The notes: generated by a model not told the origin, from the sequence alone. A stretch of 64,000 nt of DNA from DAIMFL01 sp964372215 (GCA_964372215.1 CAYJQC010000001.1:124001-188000); one strand, 5' to 3'; positions 9,190 through 18,387 are shown, numbered from the stretch's first letter. Program-made: numbers and translations.

Positions 9190-10830
9190 ATGGCTGGGAC
9201 AAGAACGCCCATGGGCGTGGGCACCGCATTTTGGATTGCGGGAATGGCGGCGCTGGCCGCAATTGCGGGCTGCTCGAAGGAACCCGATTACGCGGCGGAA
9301 CCGGCCCCGCCCGCGCCCGTTGCCGAACAGTCCGCGGCTACCGGTGGCACGGTCGCGACGAGATTGGCCGCGGCGCCGCCGGGCACCGAGGAGTACGCGA
9401 ACGCCGAGTCCAATCCGGTCAAGCAGGTGAGCGCCGAGCCGGTCTCGACCTTCAGCGTCGATGTCGACACCGCGTCCTATGCCCGGGTGCGCCGCTTCCT
9501 GCGCGACGGTCAGCAGCCGCCGGCCGAGGCGGTGCGGCCCGAGGAGATGGTCAACTACTTCGACTACGCCTATCCGCTGCCCGAAGACCGGGCGGCGCCG
9601 TTCAGCACCACGGTCTCGCTCATGCCGACGCCGTGGAATCCCGACACCCGGCTGCTGCAGATCGGCATCAAGGGCTACGACATCGCACGTGAGCGCCGGC
9701 CGCGCGCCAACCTGGTGTTCCTGGTCGACGTGTCGGGCTCGATGTCGCCGCCCGACAAGCTGCCGCTGGTGCAGCAGGTGCTGCGCCTGCTGGTCAAGGA
9801 GCTGCGCGACGACGACACGGTCGGCATCGTCACCTATGCCGGCAATTCCGGCGTCGCCCTGGAGCCGACTCCGGGGCGGGAGCGGAACCGGATCCTGCGC
9901 GTCATCGACTCCCTGGGCGCCGGCGGGTCGACCGCCGGGGCCGCGGGCCTCGCCGACGCCTATGCCCTGGCCCAGCGCAACTTCGACGAGGATTCCGTCA
10001 ATCGCGTGATCCTGGCCACCGACGGCGACTTCAACGTCGGCATCACCGACCCCAAGGAGCTCGAGAAGCTGATCGCGGAGAAGCGCCGGAGCGGGGTCTA
10101 TCTCTCGGTGCTCGGCTTCGGCACCGGCAATCTCGACGACCGGATCACCCAGAAACTGGCCCAGGCCGGCAACGGCAACGCCGCCTATATCGACAGCCTG
10201 CTCGAGGGCCGCAAGGTGCTGGTCGAGGAGATGGCGTCGACCCTGTTCCCGATCGCCGACGACGTGAAGATCCAGATCGAGTTCAACCCGGCCCAGGTCG
10301 CGGAGTACCGCCTGATCGGCTACGAGACCCGCATGCTCGCGCGCGAGGACTTCAACAACGATGCGCTCGATGCCGGCGAGATCGGCGCCGGCCACACGGT
10401 CACCGCGCTCTACGAGATCACCCCGGCGGCGAGCCAGCGGCGCCAAGTCGATCCGCTGCGCTATGGGACTTCGGCCGACGCGAGCGTCGCTGCGGAGCCG
10501 ACGCCGGGCGCGCTGGCCGACGAGATCGCCTTCCTGCGGCTGCGCTACAAGCTGCCGGGCGACAGCCAGAGCCGGCTGATCGAGCGGCCAGTCACCGTCA
10601 CCGAAGGCTACGACCGAATCGCGACGGCGCCGGCGGACATGCGCTTCGCCGCCGCGGTCGCCGGTTTCGCCCAGCTGCTGCGCCACGACCCCTATCTCAG
10701 GGGCTTCGGCTATGACGAGGTGCTCGCCCTGGCCGAGCCGGCGCGCGGTGAGGACCCGCTCGGCTACCGCGCCGAATTCGTCCAGCTCGTGCGCCTGAGC
10801 GCCACGGCCCAGGAGGCGGCGGCGCAGTAG
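9190..10830 (+). CDS. von Willebrand factor type A lipoprotein (YfbK-like)
   Basis: This 546-residue lipoprotein has a hydrophobic signal ending in the lipobox AIAG-C28. The ATG at 9190 is preceded by GAAGGGGAC; a longer frame back to 8695 lacks a plausible start. After an Ala/Pro-rich linker comes a YfbK-type N-terminal region (VSTFSVDVDTASYARVRRFL), then a vWA domain with the MIDAS motif DVSGSMS and conserved ILATDGDFNVG, and a C-terminal domain of the kind found in this family. Such proteins probably bind a metal-dependent ligand at the membrane. The cellular role is unknown, and no ATPase or LamB-type partner lies beside it. Confidence 0.8.
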   Translation: MAGTRTPMGVGTAFWIAGMAALAAIAGCSKEPDYAAEPAPPAPVAEQSAATGGTVATRLAAAPPGTEEYANAESNPVKQVSAEPVSTFSVDVDTASYARVRRFLRDGQQPPAEAVRPEEMVNYFDYAYPLPEDRAAPFSTTVSLMPTPWNPDTRLLQIGIKGYDIARERRPRANLVFLVDVSGSMSPPDKLPLVQQVLRLLVKELRDDDTVGIVTYAGNSGVALEPTPGRERNRILRVIDSLGAGGSTAGAAGLADAYALAQRNFDEDSVNRVILATDGDFNVGITDPKELEKLIAEKRRSGVYLSVLGFGTGNLDDRITQKLAQAGNGNAAYIDSLLEGRKVLVEEMASTLFPIADDVKIQIEFNPAQVAEYRLIGYETRMLAREDFNNDALDAGEIGAGHTVTALYEITPAASQRRQVDPLRYGTSADASVAAEPTPGALADEIAFLRLRYKLPGDSQSRLIERPVTVTEGYDRIATAPADMRFAAAVAGFAQLLRHDPYLRGFGYDEVLALAEPARGEDPLGYRAEFVQLVRLSATAQEAAAQ

Positions 10831-10895
10831 GATGCAGCGGCGACGGCGGCGCAGTGGTTCCCCTCGCCCCGGGAGGGGAGAGGGGGCATTCAACG

Positions 10896-11771
10896 CTAGG
10901 TGCGCGCCGCCTGCTCGACCAGCTCGAGGAACGCGCTGACGATCCGCAAGCTCCGCCGCTCGGCCAGGCAGACCACGTACTCGATCGAGGTCAGGTCGGC
11001 GTCGGCCACCTCGATCGCCCGTACCCGCTGGTCGTGGCCGAACTCCGACAGGGCGACGATGCCGATGCCGAGGCCGGCCGCCACCGCCTCGCGCACGCCC
11101 TCGCGGCTGCCGATCTCCATGGCCGCGCCGAGCTCGACCCCGGCGCGGGCGAGGGCGGTCTCGACGATCCGCCTTGTGGTCGAGCCCTGCTCGCGCAGGA
11201 TCAGCCGCTGGCCGGCCAGCTCGGCCAGCCGGATCTGCTTGCGCCGGGCCCAGGGATGGTGGCGCTCGACGAACAGCACCAGCCGGTCGTTGTGGAACGG
11301 CAGCACGTGCAGCTGGGGGTCGCCGGCGATGTTGGCGAGCATGGCGACGTCGGTCTCGTGGTCGAGCAGGTCGGCCAGCACCTTGTCGGAGTTGCCGATG
11401 GCGATCGACACGGTCAGGCCGGGATAGCGCCGGTTGAACTCGGCCACCACCGGCACGATGGAGTAGGGGGCGTCGGCCCCGACCCGTAGATGCCCCCGGG
11501 TCAGGCCGCGGGCGGCGGCCAGGAGCTGGTCGGCCTCCTCCTCCAGGCTGAACAGCCGCCGTGTCACGTCGAGCAGCGCCTTGCCGATCTCGGTCGGCAC
11601 CACCCCACGGCCGCGGCGGTCGAACAGGCGCACGCCATAGCCTTCCTCCAGGGCTTTCACCTGGCCCGAGAGGGTCGGCTGGGTGACCCGCAGCGCCTCG
11701 GCGGCCCGGGTGAAGCTGCCTTCGCTGGCGACCCGGTGGAAGGCCCGAAGCTGGGCGTGATTTATAGACAT
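10896..11771 (-). CDS. LysR-family regulator of aminoethylphosphonate catabolism
   Basis: This 291-residue LysR regulator has an N-terminal winged helix-turn-helix (residues about 3-62, QLRAFHRVASEGSFTRAAEA) and an effector domain from about 90. It matches the subfamily that accompanies AEP catabolic genes and is transcribed divergently from phnW, the classic LysR layout. A perfect 17-bp palindrome overlaps its own start codon, so it probably represses itself while controlling the phnW operon. The co-inducer, likely AEP or a degradation intermediate, is inferred from context. Confidence 0.85.
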   Translation of the reverse strand: MSINHAQLRAFHRVASEGSFTRAAEALRVTQPTLSGQVKALEEGYGVRLFDRRGRGVVPTEIGKALLDVTRRLFSLEEEADQLLAAARGLTRGHLRVGADAPYSIVPVVAEFNRRYPGLTVSIAIGNSDKVLADLLDHETDVAMLANIAGDPQLHVLPFHNDRLVLFVERHHPWARRKQIRLAELAGQRLILREQGSTTRRIVETALARAGVELGAAMEIGSREGVREAVAAGLGIGIVALSEFGHDQRVRAIEVADADLTSIEYVVCLAERRSLRIVSAFLELVEQAART

Positions 11772-11779
11772 GGTCTATA
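11763..11779. promoter_or_regulatory. Palindromic LysR operator candidate over the regulator start codon
   Basis: TATAGAC (11763-11769) and GTCTATA (11773-11779) are perfect inverted repeats around ATG. They contain the T-N11-A pattern typical of LysR boxes. The start codon of the regulator (11769-11771, minus strand) lies inside. A second palindrome, ATATCGATAT, sits at 11784-11793 toward phnW and could be the activation half of the site. Confidence 0.6.
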
Positions 11780-11800
11780 GTTTATATCGATATTAGTGAT

Positions 11801-11830
11801 TTGACGTATGGTAGGCCGCAGCCCCATATG
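11801..11830 (+). promoter_or_regulatory. Candidate promoter of the phnW operon
   Basis: TTGACG at 11801-11806 is a good -35 element, and CATATG at 11825-11830 a possible -10 at 18-bp spacing. It lies just downstream of the LysR palindromes and 72 bp before phnW, the arrangement expected for LysR activation. Confidence 0.4.
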
Positions 11831-11901
11831 ACGCAAGAACGGACGGCGCGACCGCGAGACGGTCGGCGCCGCCGCCCCATCTGGCCTCGGAAGGAACGCC
11901 C

Positions 11902-13050
11902 ATGGCGACTCGCGACCCCTGGCTGCTCACCCCCGGTCCGCTCACCACCTCGGCGACGGTGAAGCAGGCGATGCTGCACGATTGGGGCTCGCGCGATTCC
12001 GCCTTCATCGCCATCAACCGCGAGATGCGCGAACGCCTGGTCGAGCTGGCCGGCGGGCAGGGCAGCCATGTCTGCGTGCCGCTCCAGGGCAGCGGCACCT
12101 TCGCCGTCGAGGCGATGATCGGCACGCTGGTGCCGGCCACCGGCAAGCTGCTGATCCTGGTGAACGGCGCCTATGGCAAGCGCATGATCAAGATCTGCGA
12201 CTACACGCGGCGCGCCCATGCCGTGATCGAGGAAGCCGAGGACACCCCGATCGACCCGTCCAAGGTCGCTGCCATGCTCGCTTCCGATCCGAATATCACC
12301 CACGTGGCCGGCGTCCATTGCGAGACCACCTCCGGCGTGCTGAACCCGATCGCCGAGATCGCCGCCGTCGTTGCCAAGGCAGGCCGAAGCTTCCTGATCG
12401 ATGCCATGAGCGCCTTCGGCGCCCTGCCGCTCGATGCCCGCAAGGTGACCTTCGACGCGCTCGCCGCCTCGTCCAACAAATGCCTCGAGGGCGTGCCCGG
12501 CATGGGCTTCGTCATCATCCGGAAGTCGGTGCTCGATTCCTGTGCCGGCAACGCCCATTCCCTCAGCCTCGACTTGCACGACCAGTTCGTGGCGATGGAG
12601 AAGACCGCGCAGTGGCGCTTCACGCCGCCGATTCACGTCATCGTCGCCTTCCATCAGGCGCTGAAGGAACATGCGGCCGAGGGCGGCGTGGCCGGGCGCG
12701 GGAGGCGTTACGCCGACAATTGCCGGATCCTGGTCGACGGCATGCGGGCGATGGGCTTCGAGACCCTGCTGCCGGACCGGCTGCAGGCCCCGATCATCGT
12801 CACCTTTCACATGCCGGCCGACCCCAAGTTCGTCTTCGAGACCTTCTACGACCGGCTGCGCGAGCAGGGCTACGTGATCTATCCCGGCAAGCTGACCGTC
12901 GCCGACAGCTTCCGCATCGGCTGCATCGGCCGGCTGGGGCCGGACGAGATGAAGGGCGCGCTCGCCGCCATCCGTCAGACCCTGGACGAGCTGGGCGTCG
13001 CCAGCGGCGCCCCGGCGCTGGCCGGCAGCGATCGCCGCGCCACCGCCTGA
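11902..13050 (+). CDS. phnW: 2-aminoethylphosphonate:pyruvate aminotransferase
   Basis: This PLP enzyme transfers the amino group of 2-aminoethylphosphonate to pyruvate, giving phosphonoacetaldehyde and alanine in the cytoplasm. The 382-residue length matches the family. The N-terminus LLTPGPLTTS, the cofactor lysine in ASSNKCLEG (K193) and the substrate-domain GYVIYPGKLT stretch are diagnostic. An AAGGAA ribosome site precedes the ATG. It opens an operon with phosphonoacetate hydrolase 17 bp downstream. The aldehyde product is expected to be used by the phnY dehydrogenase rather than by a phosphonatase, since no phnX is present. Confidence 0.93.
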   Translation: MATRDPWLLTPGPLTTSATVKQAMLHDWGSRDSAFIAINREMRERLVELAGGQGSHVCVPLQGSGTFAVEAMIGTLVPATGKLLILVNGAYGKRMIKICDYTRRAHAVIEEAEDTPIDPSKVAAMLASDPNITHVAGVHCETTSGVLNPIAEIAAVVAKAGRSFLIDAMSAFGALPLDARKVTFDALAASSNKCLEGVPGMGFVIIRKSVLDSCAGNAHSLSLDLHDQFVAMEKTAQWRFTPPIHVIVAFHQALKEHAAEGGVAGRGRRYADNCRILVDGMRAMGFETLLPDRLQAPIIVTFHMPADPKFVFETFYDRLREQGYVIYPGKLTVADSFRIGCIGRLGPDEMKGALAAIRQTLDELGVASGAPALAGSDRRATA

Positions 13051-13067
13051 AAATTCTGGAGACCCGA

Positions 13068-14339
13068 ATGACCGCGCATCCCGCATCCGTCACCGCCAAC
13101 GGCAAGAGCTATCGCTGGCCGACGGCCCCCGTCGTCGTCGTCTGCATCGACGGCAGCGAGCCCGACTACACCACCCTCGCGATCAAGGCCGGCAAGATGC
13201 CGTGGCTCGCCAAGGCGCTGAAGTCGGGCACCGACCTGCTGGCCGACTGCGTGGTGCCGAGCTTCACCAACCCCAACAACCTGTCGATCGTCACCGGCGC
13301 GCCGCCGGCGGTGCACGGCATCTGCGGCAACTATTTCTACGACCGCGACGCCGATGCCGAAGTGATGATGAACGACCCGAAATATCTGCGGGCCGGCACC
13401 ATCCTCGCCGCCTTCGCCGATGCCGGCGCCAAGGTCGCCGTCGTCACCGCCAAGGACAAGCTCAGGAAGCTCCTGGGAAAGGGCCTCACGGGCATCTGCT
13501 TCTCGGCCGAGAAGGCCGACGAGACGAGCAAGGCCGAGCATGGCATCGACAACGCGCTGGCGGTGGTCGGCCTGCCCCTGCCGTCGGTCTACAGCGCCGA
13601 TCTGAGCGAGTTCGTGTTCGCCGCCGGAGTCAAGCTGATGGCGGCGGAGCGGCCCGACATCATGTATCTCTCGACCACCGACTACGTGCAGCACAAGCAC
13701 GCGCCGGGAACCCCCGCCGCCAACGACTTCTACCAGATGATCGACGGCTATCTGGCGCAGCTCGACGCGATGGGTGCCGTGGTCGCGGTGACCGCCGACC
13801 ATGGCATGAACGCCAAGAGCAACGCCGCCGGCCAGGCCCAGGTGATCTACCTGCAGGACGTGCTCGACGGCTGGCTGGGCAAGGCCGTCGCCCGGGTCAT
13901 CCTGCCGATCACCGACCCCTATGTGGTGCATCACGGCGCCCTCGGATCGTTTGCCACGGTCTATCTGCCCGGGAATGTCGACCACGCCGCCATCATCAAG
14001 CGCTTGGCCGCGCTCGACGGTGTCGAGTCGGCGCAGTCGCGTGCCGACGCCTGCAAGCGATTCGAGCTGCCGGAGGATCGCATGGGCGACGTGGTCGTGG
14101 TCTCGACCAGGAACATCGCGCTGGGCACCAGCGTGGAGCGCCACGATCTGTCGGGCCTCGACGCGCCGCTGCGTTCCCATGGCGGGGTGTCGGAGCAGCG
14201 CGTGCCGCTGATGGTCAACCGGGCGGTGACCGGACTCGAGCCGGGCATGCGGCTGCGCAATTTCTCGATCTTCGACGTGGTGCTCAACCACTCTGCCGCC
14301 GCCACGCAGCGCTGGCCCGCCGTGGCTGCGACGGCATGA
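13068..14339 (+). CDS. phnA: Phosphonoacetate hydrolase
   Basis: This 423-residue member of the alkaline-phosphatase superfamily cleaves phosphonoacetate to acetate and phosphate. The ATG at 13068 lies 17 bp after phnW; the far longer frame upstream is a shadow of phnW. Visible active-site elements are the metal ligand D29 (VCIDGSEPD), the nucleophile T67 in VPSFTNPNN, the TTDYVQHKHAPG loop and TADHGMN. These are the zinc-binding and catalytic features of PhnA. It catalyses the last step of the phosphonoacetate route begun by PhnW and PhnY. Confidence 0.93.
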   Translation: MTAHPASVTANGKSYRWPTAPVVVVCIDGSEPDYTTLAIKAGKMPWLAKALKSGTDLLADCVVPSFTNPNNLSIVTGAPPAVHGICGNYFYDRDADAEVMMNDPKYLRAGTILAAFADAGAKVAVVTAKDKLRKLLGKGLTGICFSAEKADETSKAEHGIDNALAVVGLPLPSVYSADLSEFVFAAGVKLMAAERPDIMYLSTTDYVQHKHAPGTPAANDFYQMIDGYLAQLDAMGAVVAVTADHGMNAKSNAAGQAQVIYLQDVLDGWLGKAVARVILPITDPYVVHHGALGSFATVYLPGNVDHAAIIKRLAALDGVESAQSRADACKRFELPEDRMGDVVVVSTRNIALGTSVERHDLSGLDAPLRSHGGVSEQRVPLMVNRAVTGLEPGMRLRNFSIFDVVLNHSAAATQRWPAVAATA

Positions 14340-14383
14340 TGCCGGCGCGCGCGCAACATTCTGCTGAAGGAGCGGCATCGGCC

Positions 14384-15814
14384 ATGAACGCCCAGCCCCG
14401 CAAGGAATCCATGCGAATCGCCGGCAAGCTGGTGAGCCGCGACGAGGTGATCGAGGTCTTCAATCCCTGGGACAACAGCCTGGTCGGCACCGTGCCGAAG
14501 GCGACGGTCGAGGATGTGCGCGGCGCCTATGACAAGGCGGCTTCCTTCAAGCCGAAGCTCTCGCGCCATGAGCGCTCGGTGGTCCTGCGCAAGGCTGCCG
14601 AGATTCTCGATGCGCGGCGCGACGAGATTGCCCGGGTGATCACCCTGGAATCGGGCCTCTCGCTCAAGGACACGCTCTACGAGGTCGGGCGCGCCTACGA
14701 CGTGTTCCACCTCGCTGCCAACATGTGCATCCTCGACGACGGCCAGATCTTCTCCTGCGACATCACCCCGCACGGCAAGAAGCGGCGCATCTACACCCAG
14801 CGCGACCCGCTGACGGCGATCAGCGCCATCACCCCGTTCAACCATCCGCTCAACCAGGTGGCGCACAAGGTGGCGCCGTCGATCGCCACCAACAACAAGA
14901 TGGTGCTGAAGCCGTCGGAGAAGACGCCGCTCACCGCTCTGCTGCTGGCCGACGTGCTGTACGAGGCCGGGCTGCCGCCGGAGATGTTCTCGGTGGTGAC
15001 CGGCGATCCGGCCGAGATCGGCCAGGAGATGCTGACCAACCCCCATGTGGAGCTGATCACCTTCACCGGCGGCGTCTCGGTCGGCAAGCACATCGCCAAC
15101 AACATGGGCTATCGCCGCGCCGTGCTGGAACTGGGCGGCAACGACCCGCTGATCGTCATGGAGGACGCCGACATCGAGGAGGCGGCGACCCTGGCCGCCG
15201 CCGGCTCCTACAAGAATTCCGGCCAGCGCTGCACGGCGGTCAAGCGGATGATCGTGGTCGACTCGGTCGCCGACCGGTTCGTCGAGCTGCTGGTCGAGAA
15301 GACCCGGAAGCTCGTCTACGGCGACCCGATGAATTCCATCACCGACATGGGAACCGTGATCGACGAGGCGGCGGCGCGCTATTGCGAGGACAAGGTGAAC
15401 GACGCGCTGGAGAACGGCGCCAAGCTGCTGGCGGGGCATCAGCGCCGCGGCGCGCTCTATGCGCCCACCGTAGTCGACGACGTGACCTTCGACTGCGACC
15501 TGGTGAAGCACGAGACCTTCGGCCCGGTCTCGCCGGTGATCCGGGTGAAGGACATCGAGGACGCCATCCGGGTGTCGAACTCGACGGCCTATGGCCTGTC
15601 GTCGGGGGTGTGCACCAACCGCCTCGACTACATCACGCGCTTCGTCACCGAGCTGCGGGTGGGGACGGTCAATGTGCGGGAAGTGCCGGGCTATCGCATC
15701 GAGATGTCGCCGTTCGGCGGCATCAAGGATTCCGGCATCGGCATCAAGGAAGGGGTGATCGAGGCCATGCGCTCCTTCACCAATGTGAAAACTTATTCGC
15801 TGCCCTGGCCGTGA
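14384..15814 (+). CDS. phnY: Phosphonoacetaldehyde dehydrogenase
   Basis: This NAD(P)-dependent aldehyde dehydrogenase oxidises phosphonoacetaldehyde to phosphonoacetate. The 476-residue protein carries E249 (LELGGNDP) and the catalytic C283 (NSGQRCTAV). An AAGGAG site lies 12 bp before the ATG at 14384. Its position between phosphonoacetate hydrolase and the oxygenase fusion, in one strand-coherent operon with gaps of 44 and 39 bp, identifies the substrate better than sequence alone. It must not be confused with the unrelated AEP hydroxylase also called PhnY (PhnY*). Confidence 0.9.
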   Translation: MNAQPRKESMRIAGKLVSRDEVIEVFNPWDNSLVGTVPKATVEDVRGAYDKAASFKPKLSRHERSVVLRKAAEILDARRDEIARVITLESGLSLKDTLYEVGRAYDVFHLAANMCILDDGQIFSCDITPHGKKRRIYTQRDPLTAISAITPFNHPLNQVAHKVAPSIATNNKMVLKPSEKTPLTALLLADVLYEAGLPPEMFSVVTGDPAEIGQEMLTNPHVELITFTGGVSVGKHIANNMGYRRAVLELGGNDPLIVMEDADIEEAATLAAAGSYKNSGQRCTAVKRMIVVDSVADRFVELLVEKTRKLVYGDPMNSITDMGTVIDEAAARYCEDKVNDALENGAKLLAGHQRRGALYAPTVVDDVTFDCDLVKHETFGPVSPVIRVKDIEDAIRVSNSTAYGLSSGVCTNRLDYITRFVTELRVGTVNVREVPGYRIEMSPFGGIKDSGIGIKEGVIEAMRSFTNVKTYSLPWP

Positions 15815-15853
15815 TGCCGGCATGGGCGCGCTGACGCGCGGGGAGAGTCGTCG

Positions 15854-17539
15854 ATGAATATGGCCGCAGCCGTGTCCCACGCGACCCCGGGCGGGCCGAC
15901 AGTGTCGGTCGAGGGTTCGCACGTCGCGCTGGACTGGCCGTCCGGCGCGCGCCGGATGCTGTCGGCGGTCTGGCTGCGCCACAACTGCCCCTGCGTCGCT
16001 TGCCGGCACCCGAACGGCCAGCGCCTGGTGGAACTGCTCGAAATCCCCGCGGACATCGCGCCCGACAGCGCCGCCATGGGCGGCGACGGCGCGCTCGAGA
16101 TCGTCTGGCGGCCCGGCGGCCATGTCAGCCGCTACGACGCCGCATGGCTGGAGTCCAATGCCGGGCCCGCGCGCGCCCGGGACCGCCGGGCGCCGATGCT
16201 CTGGGGCGCCGAGCTCGCCGATGCGATCCCGCGGGCCGGCTGGGCGGAGATCTGCGTGTCGCCCGACGCCGAGCGGCAGGCGATTCAGTCCTTCATCGAC
16301 TACGGCTTCCTGATTCTCTCGGGCGTGCCGACGACGAGCGGCATGGTGGTCGAGGTCGGGAACCGGCTGGGCCATGTCCGGGTGACGAACTACGGCGCGC
16401 ATTTCGACGTGCGCTCGGTGCCCAACCCGACCAACATGGCCTTCACCGCCGCCGGGCTCGGGGTCCATACCGACAACCCCTATCGCGATCCGACGCCGGG
16501 CGTGCAGCTGCTGCATTGCCTGGCGGCGGCGGCGCCGGGCGGCGACACCATCCTGATCGACGGCTTCCGCGCGGCGGAGCTGTTGCGCGACCAGGACCCG
16601 ACCGCGTTCTCGCTGCTGTCCTGGCTACCGGTCGATTTCCGCTTCGCCGACGCCGACGCCGACCTGATGGCCCGCGTGCCGGTGATCTCGACCGACAGCG
16701 GCGGCCGGATTACCGCCGTCCATTTCAACAATCGCTCGATGGCGGCGCTCGATGCTCCCGACGACATGATCGAGCCGTGGTACGCCGCCTATCGCAGGTT
16801 CGCCGCCCTGCTGACCGGGCCGGAAGCCGAGCTGCGGCTGCGGCTGGCGCCCGGCGACCTGATGGCGATGAACAACATCCGCACCTTGCACGGCCGCACC
16901 GAGTTCGACGTCAGCGCCGGTCTTCGCCATCTGCAGGGCTGCTACGTCGATCTCGACGGGATCGAGAGCCGCCTGCGCGTGCTGTCGCGCGGACGCACGG
17001 CCGACCCGATCGCCGAGATCGAGCGCATGTTCGCCCGTCGCGGCGGCGAGGGCTACGGCGAGGGCGTGAGCCAGCTCGAGCACGCGCTGCAGGCGGCCGA
17101 TATCGCCGAGCGCGAGGGCAAGCCCACGTCGCAGATCGTCGCCGCCTTGCTGCACGACATCGGTCATCTCCTGCACGATCTGCCGGACGACATCGCCGAC
17201 CAGGGCTTCGACACCCAGCACGAGTCGCTGGCCTCGGCCTGGCTGTCTCAGCATTTCGGGCCGGAGGTGAGCGAGCCGGTGCGCCTGCATGTCGCCGCCA
17301 AGCGCTATCTCTGCCGCGACCGGGGCTACCTGGACCTGCTGTCGGAGGCGTCGAAGCTCAGCCTGCGCCTGCAGGGCGGGCCGATGACGGCGGAGGAGGC
17401 CGGCCGCTTCGAGCGCGAGCCTCACCTGCGCGAGGCGCTCGACGTCCGGCGCTGGGACGACGAGGCCAAGGTGGTCGGGGCTGTGACGCCGGACCTCGCG
17501 CATTATCGTCCGATGATCGCCGCTGCGCTGCGGCGCTGA
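15854..17539 (+). CDS. TmpA-TmpB-like fusion: BBOX-type oxygenase plus HD diiron oxygenase
   Basis: One 561-residue chain appears to hold two consecutive enzymes. Residues about 15-375 are a gamma-butyrobetaine-hydroxylase-like 2-oxoglutarate/Fe oxygenase: N-terminal zinc site C45, C47, C50, H52, then the facial triad H205-x-D207 and H346. Residues about 395-561 are an HD mixed-valence diiron domain with H410, H434-D435, H456, H479 and D535/D536, spaced almost as in PhnZ, plus substrate-region E403. In known biochemistry TmpA hydroxylates 2-trimethylaminoethylphosphonate at C1 and TmpB cleaves the product to glycine betaine and phosphate. A BBOX-type first domain favours Tmp over AEP-specific PhnY*/PhnZ. 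It ends the phnW-A-Y operon and has a GGGGAGAG ribosome site. Confidence 0.85.
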   Translation: MNMAAAVSHATPGGPTVSVEGSHVALDWPSGARRMLSAVWLRHNCPCVACRHPNGQRLVELLEIPADIAPDSAAMGGDGALEIVWRPGGHVSRYDAAWLESNAGPARARDRRAPMLWGAELADAIPRAGWAEICVSPDAERQAIQSFIDYGFLILSGVPTTSGMVVEVGNRLGHVRVTNYGAHFDVRSVPNPTNMAFTAAGLGVHTDNPYRDPTPGVQLLHCLAAAAPGGDTILIDGFRAAELLRDQDPTAFSLLSWLPVDFRFADADADLMARVPVISTDSGGRITAVHFNNRSMAALDAPDDMIEPWYAAYRRFAALLTGPEAELRLRLAPGDLMAMNNIRTLHGRTEFDVSAGLRHLQGCYVDLDGIESRLRVLSRGRTADPIAEIERMFARRGGEGYGEGVSQLEHALQAADIAEREGKPTSQIVAALLHDIGHLLHDLPDDIADQGFDTQHESLASAWLSQHFGPEVSEPVRLHVAAKRYLCRDRGYLDLLSEASKLSLRLQGGPMTAEEAGRFEREPHLREALDVRRWDDEAKVVGAVTPDLAHYRPMIAAALRR

Positions 17540-17569
17540 CCCTTCGGCTTCAGACCCAGCCCCTCTCTT

Positions 17570-17655
17570 GTCATCGCCGGGCTTGGCCCGGCGATCCATC
17601 CCGACATCGCGCGAGCTGAAGCATGGATGCGCGGATCAAGTCCGCGCATGACGAC
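17570..17655. repeat. Intergenic palindromic repeat (BIME-like), copy 1
   Basis: Two hairpins lie back to back: TCATCGCCGGGC...GCCCGGCGATCCAT (17571-17599) and ATGGATGCGCGGA...TCCGCGCATGAC (from 17623). The outer ends, TCAT...ATGA, are also inverted. The same architecture with different stem bases occurs at 53809-53882. Elements of this type are common between genes of GC-rich alphaproteobacteria. Confidence 0.7.
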
Positions 17656-17736
17656 GGGAACGCCTGATGAGGCTGTCGGACGGGCCGCGTAACCGCCAAA
17701 ATTGAAGTTGGCAGTTAGCCCGGCTAAGATGCTCGC

Positions 17737-18387
17737 ATGACCGATCAGGCTCCCGAGCCGTTCAAGTACATCGGCGGCCACCCTGCGCTCGACTTCGCCA
17801 ACACGGTGGACCGGTGGGACGACGGGGTGCCGTCGGGCGAACGGCTGAACAGCTATGCCGATCTCGTGCGCTGGAGCGTGGGGGCGGGGACCACCGGCCG
17901 TGCCAAGTCACGCCACCTGTCGGCGGCGGCGGCGCGCCAGCCGCGCGAGGCGGCCCGCGTCCTGGCGCGCGGACTCGAGCTTCGGAGTCTCCTCTACCGA
18001 CTGTTCGCGCGGCTGGTGGCGGGGCGCCGGCCGGCGGCGGTGGATCTCGACGAGTTGAACGGGGCGCTCGCCGCCATCCTGCCGCATCAGAGCCTGGTCG
18101 GCAGCGGCGACGGCTTCGCCTGGAGCTGGGACGACGCGGCGGCGCTCGACCGCCCGCTCTGGCCGGTGCTGCGGGCGGCCTCGGAGCTGCTGACGTCCGA
18201 CCGGCTGCAGCGGGTCCGGGTCTGCGGCGGCGAGCGCTGCCGCTGGCTGTTCCTCGACGAGACCAAGAACCACAGCCGGCGCTGGTGCGACATGAGCGTG
18301 TGCGGCAATCGCGCCAAGGCGCGCCGGCATTATCGCCGCGGCCATGGCCACGATCGCCCGCCGGCGCGCAAGGCCGGACGAGCCTAG
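17737..18387 (+). CDS. CGNR zinc-finger protein with ABATE-type N-terminal domain
   Basis: This 216-residue protein has the N-terminal pattern of ABATE domains (GGHPALDFANTVDRW, then a helical region) and a C-terminal CGNR zinc finger: CGGERCRWLFLDETKN, then RRWCDMSVCGNRAKARRH, with four cysteines placed to bind zinc. Such proteins are thought to bind nucleic acid and act as transcription regulators. The ligand is unknown. It is separated from the phosphonate operon by the palindromic repeat and converges on znuB with overlapping stop codons, so a functional link to either neighbour is not evident. Confidence 0.8.
   Translation: MTDQAPEPFKYIGGHPALDFANTVDRWDDGVPSGERLNSYADLVRWSVGAGTTGRAKSRHLSAAAARQPREAARVLARGLELRSLLYRLFARLVAGRRPAAVDLDELNGALAAILPHQSLVGSGDGFAWSWDDAAALDRPLWPVLRAASELLTSDRLQRVRVCGGERCRWLFLDETKNHSRRWCDMSVCGNRAKARRHYRRGHGHDRPPARKAGRA

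Noticed and set aside
13202..14339. Large overlapping frame across phnA into phnY
   Set aside because: Only its distal part from 14384 has a real start and family motifs; the earlier part is a shadow of phnA.
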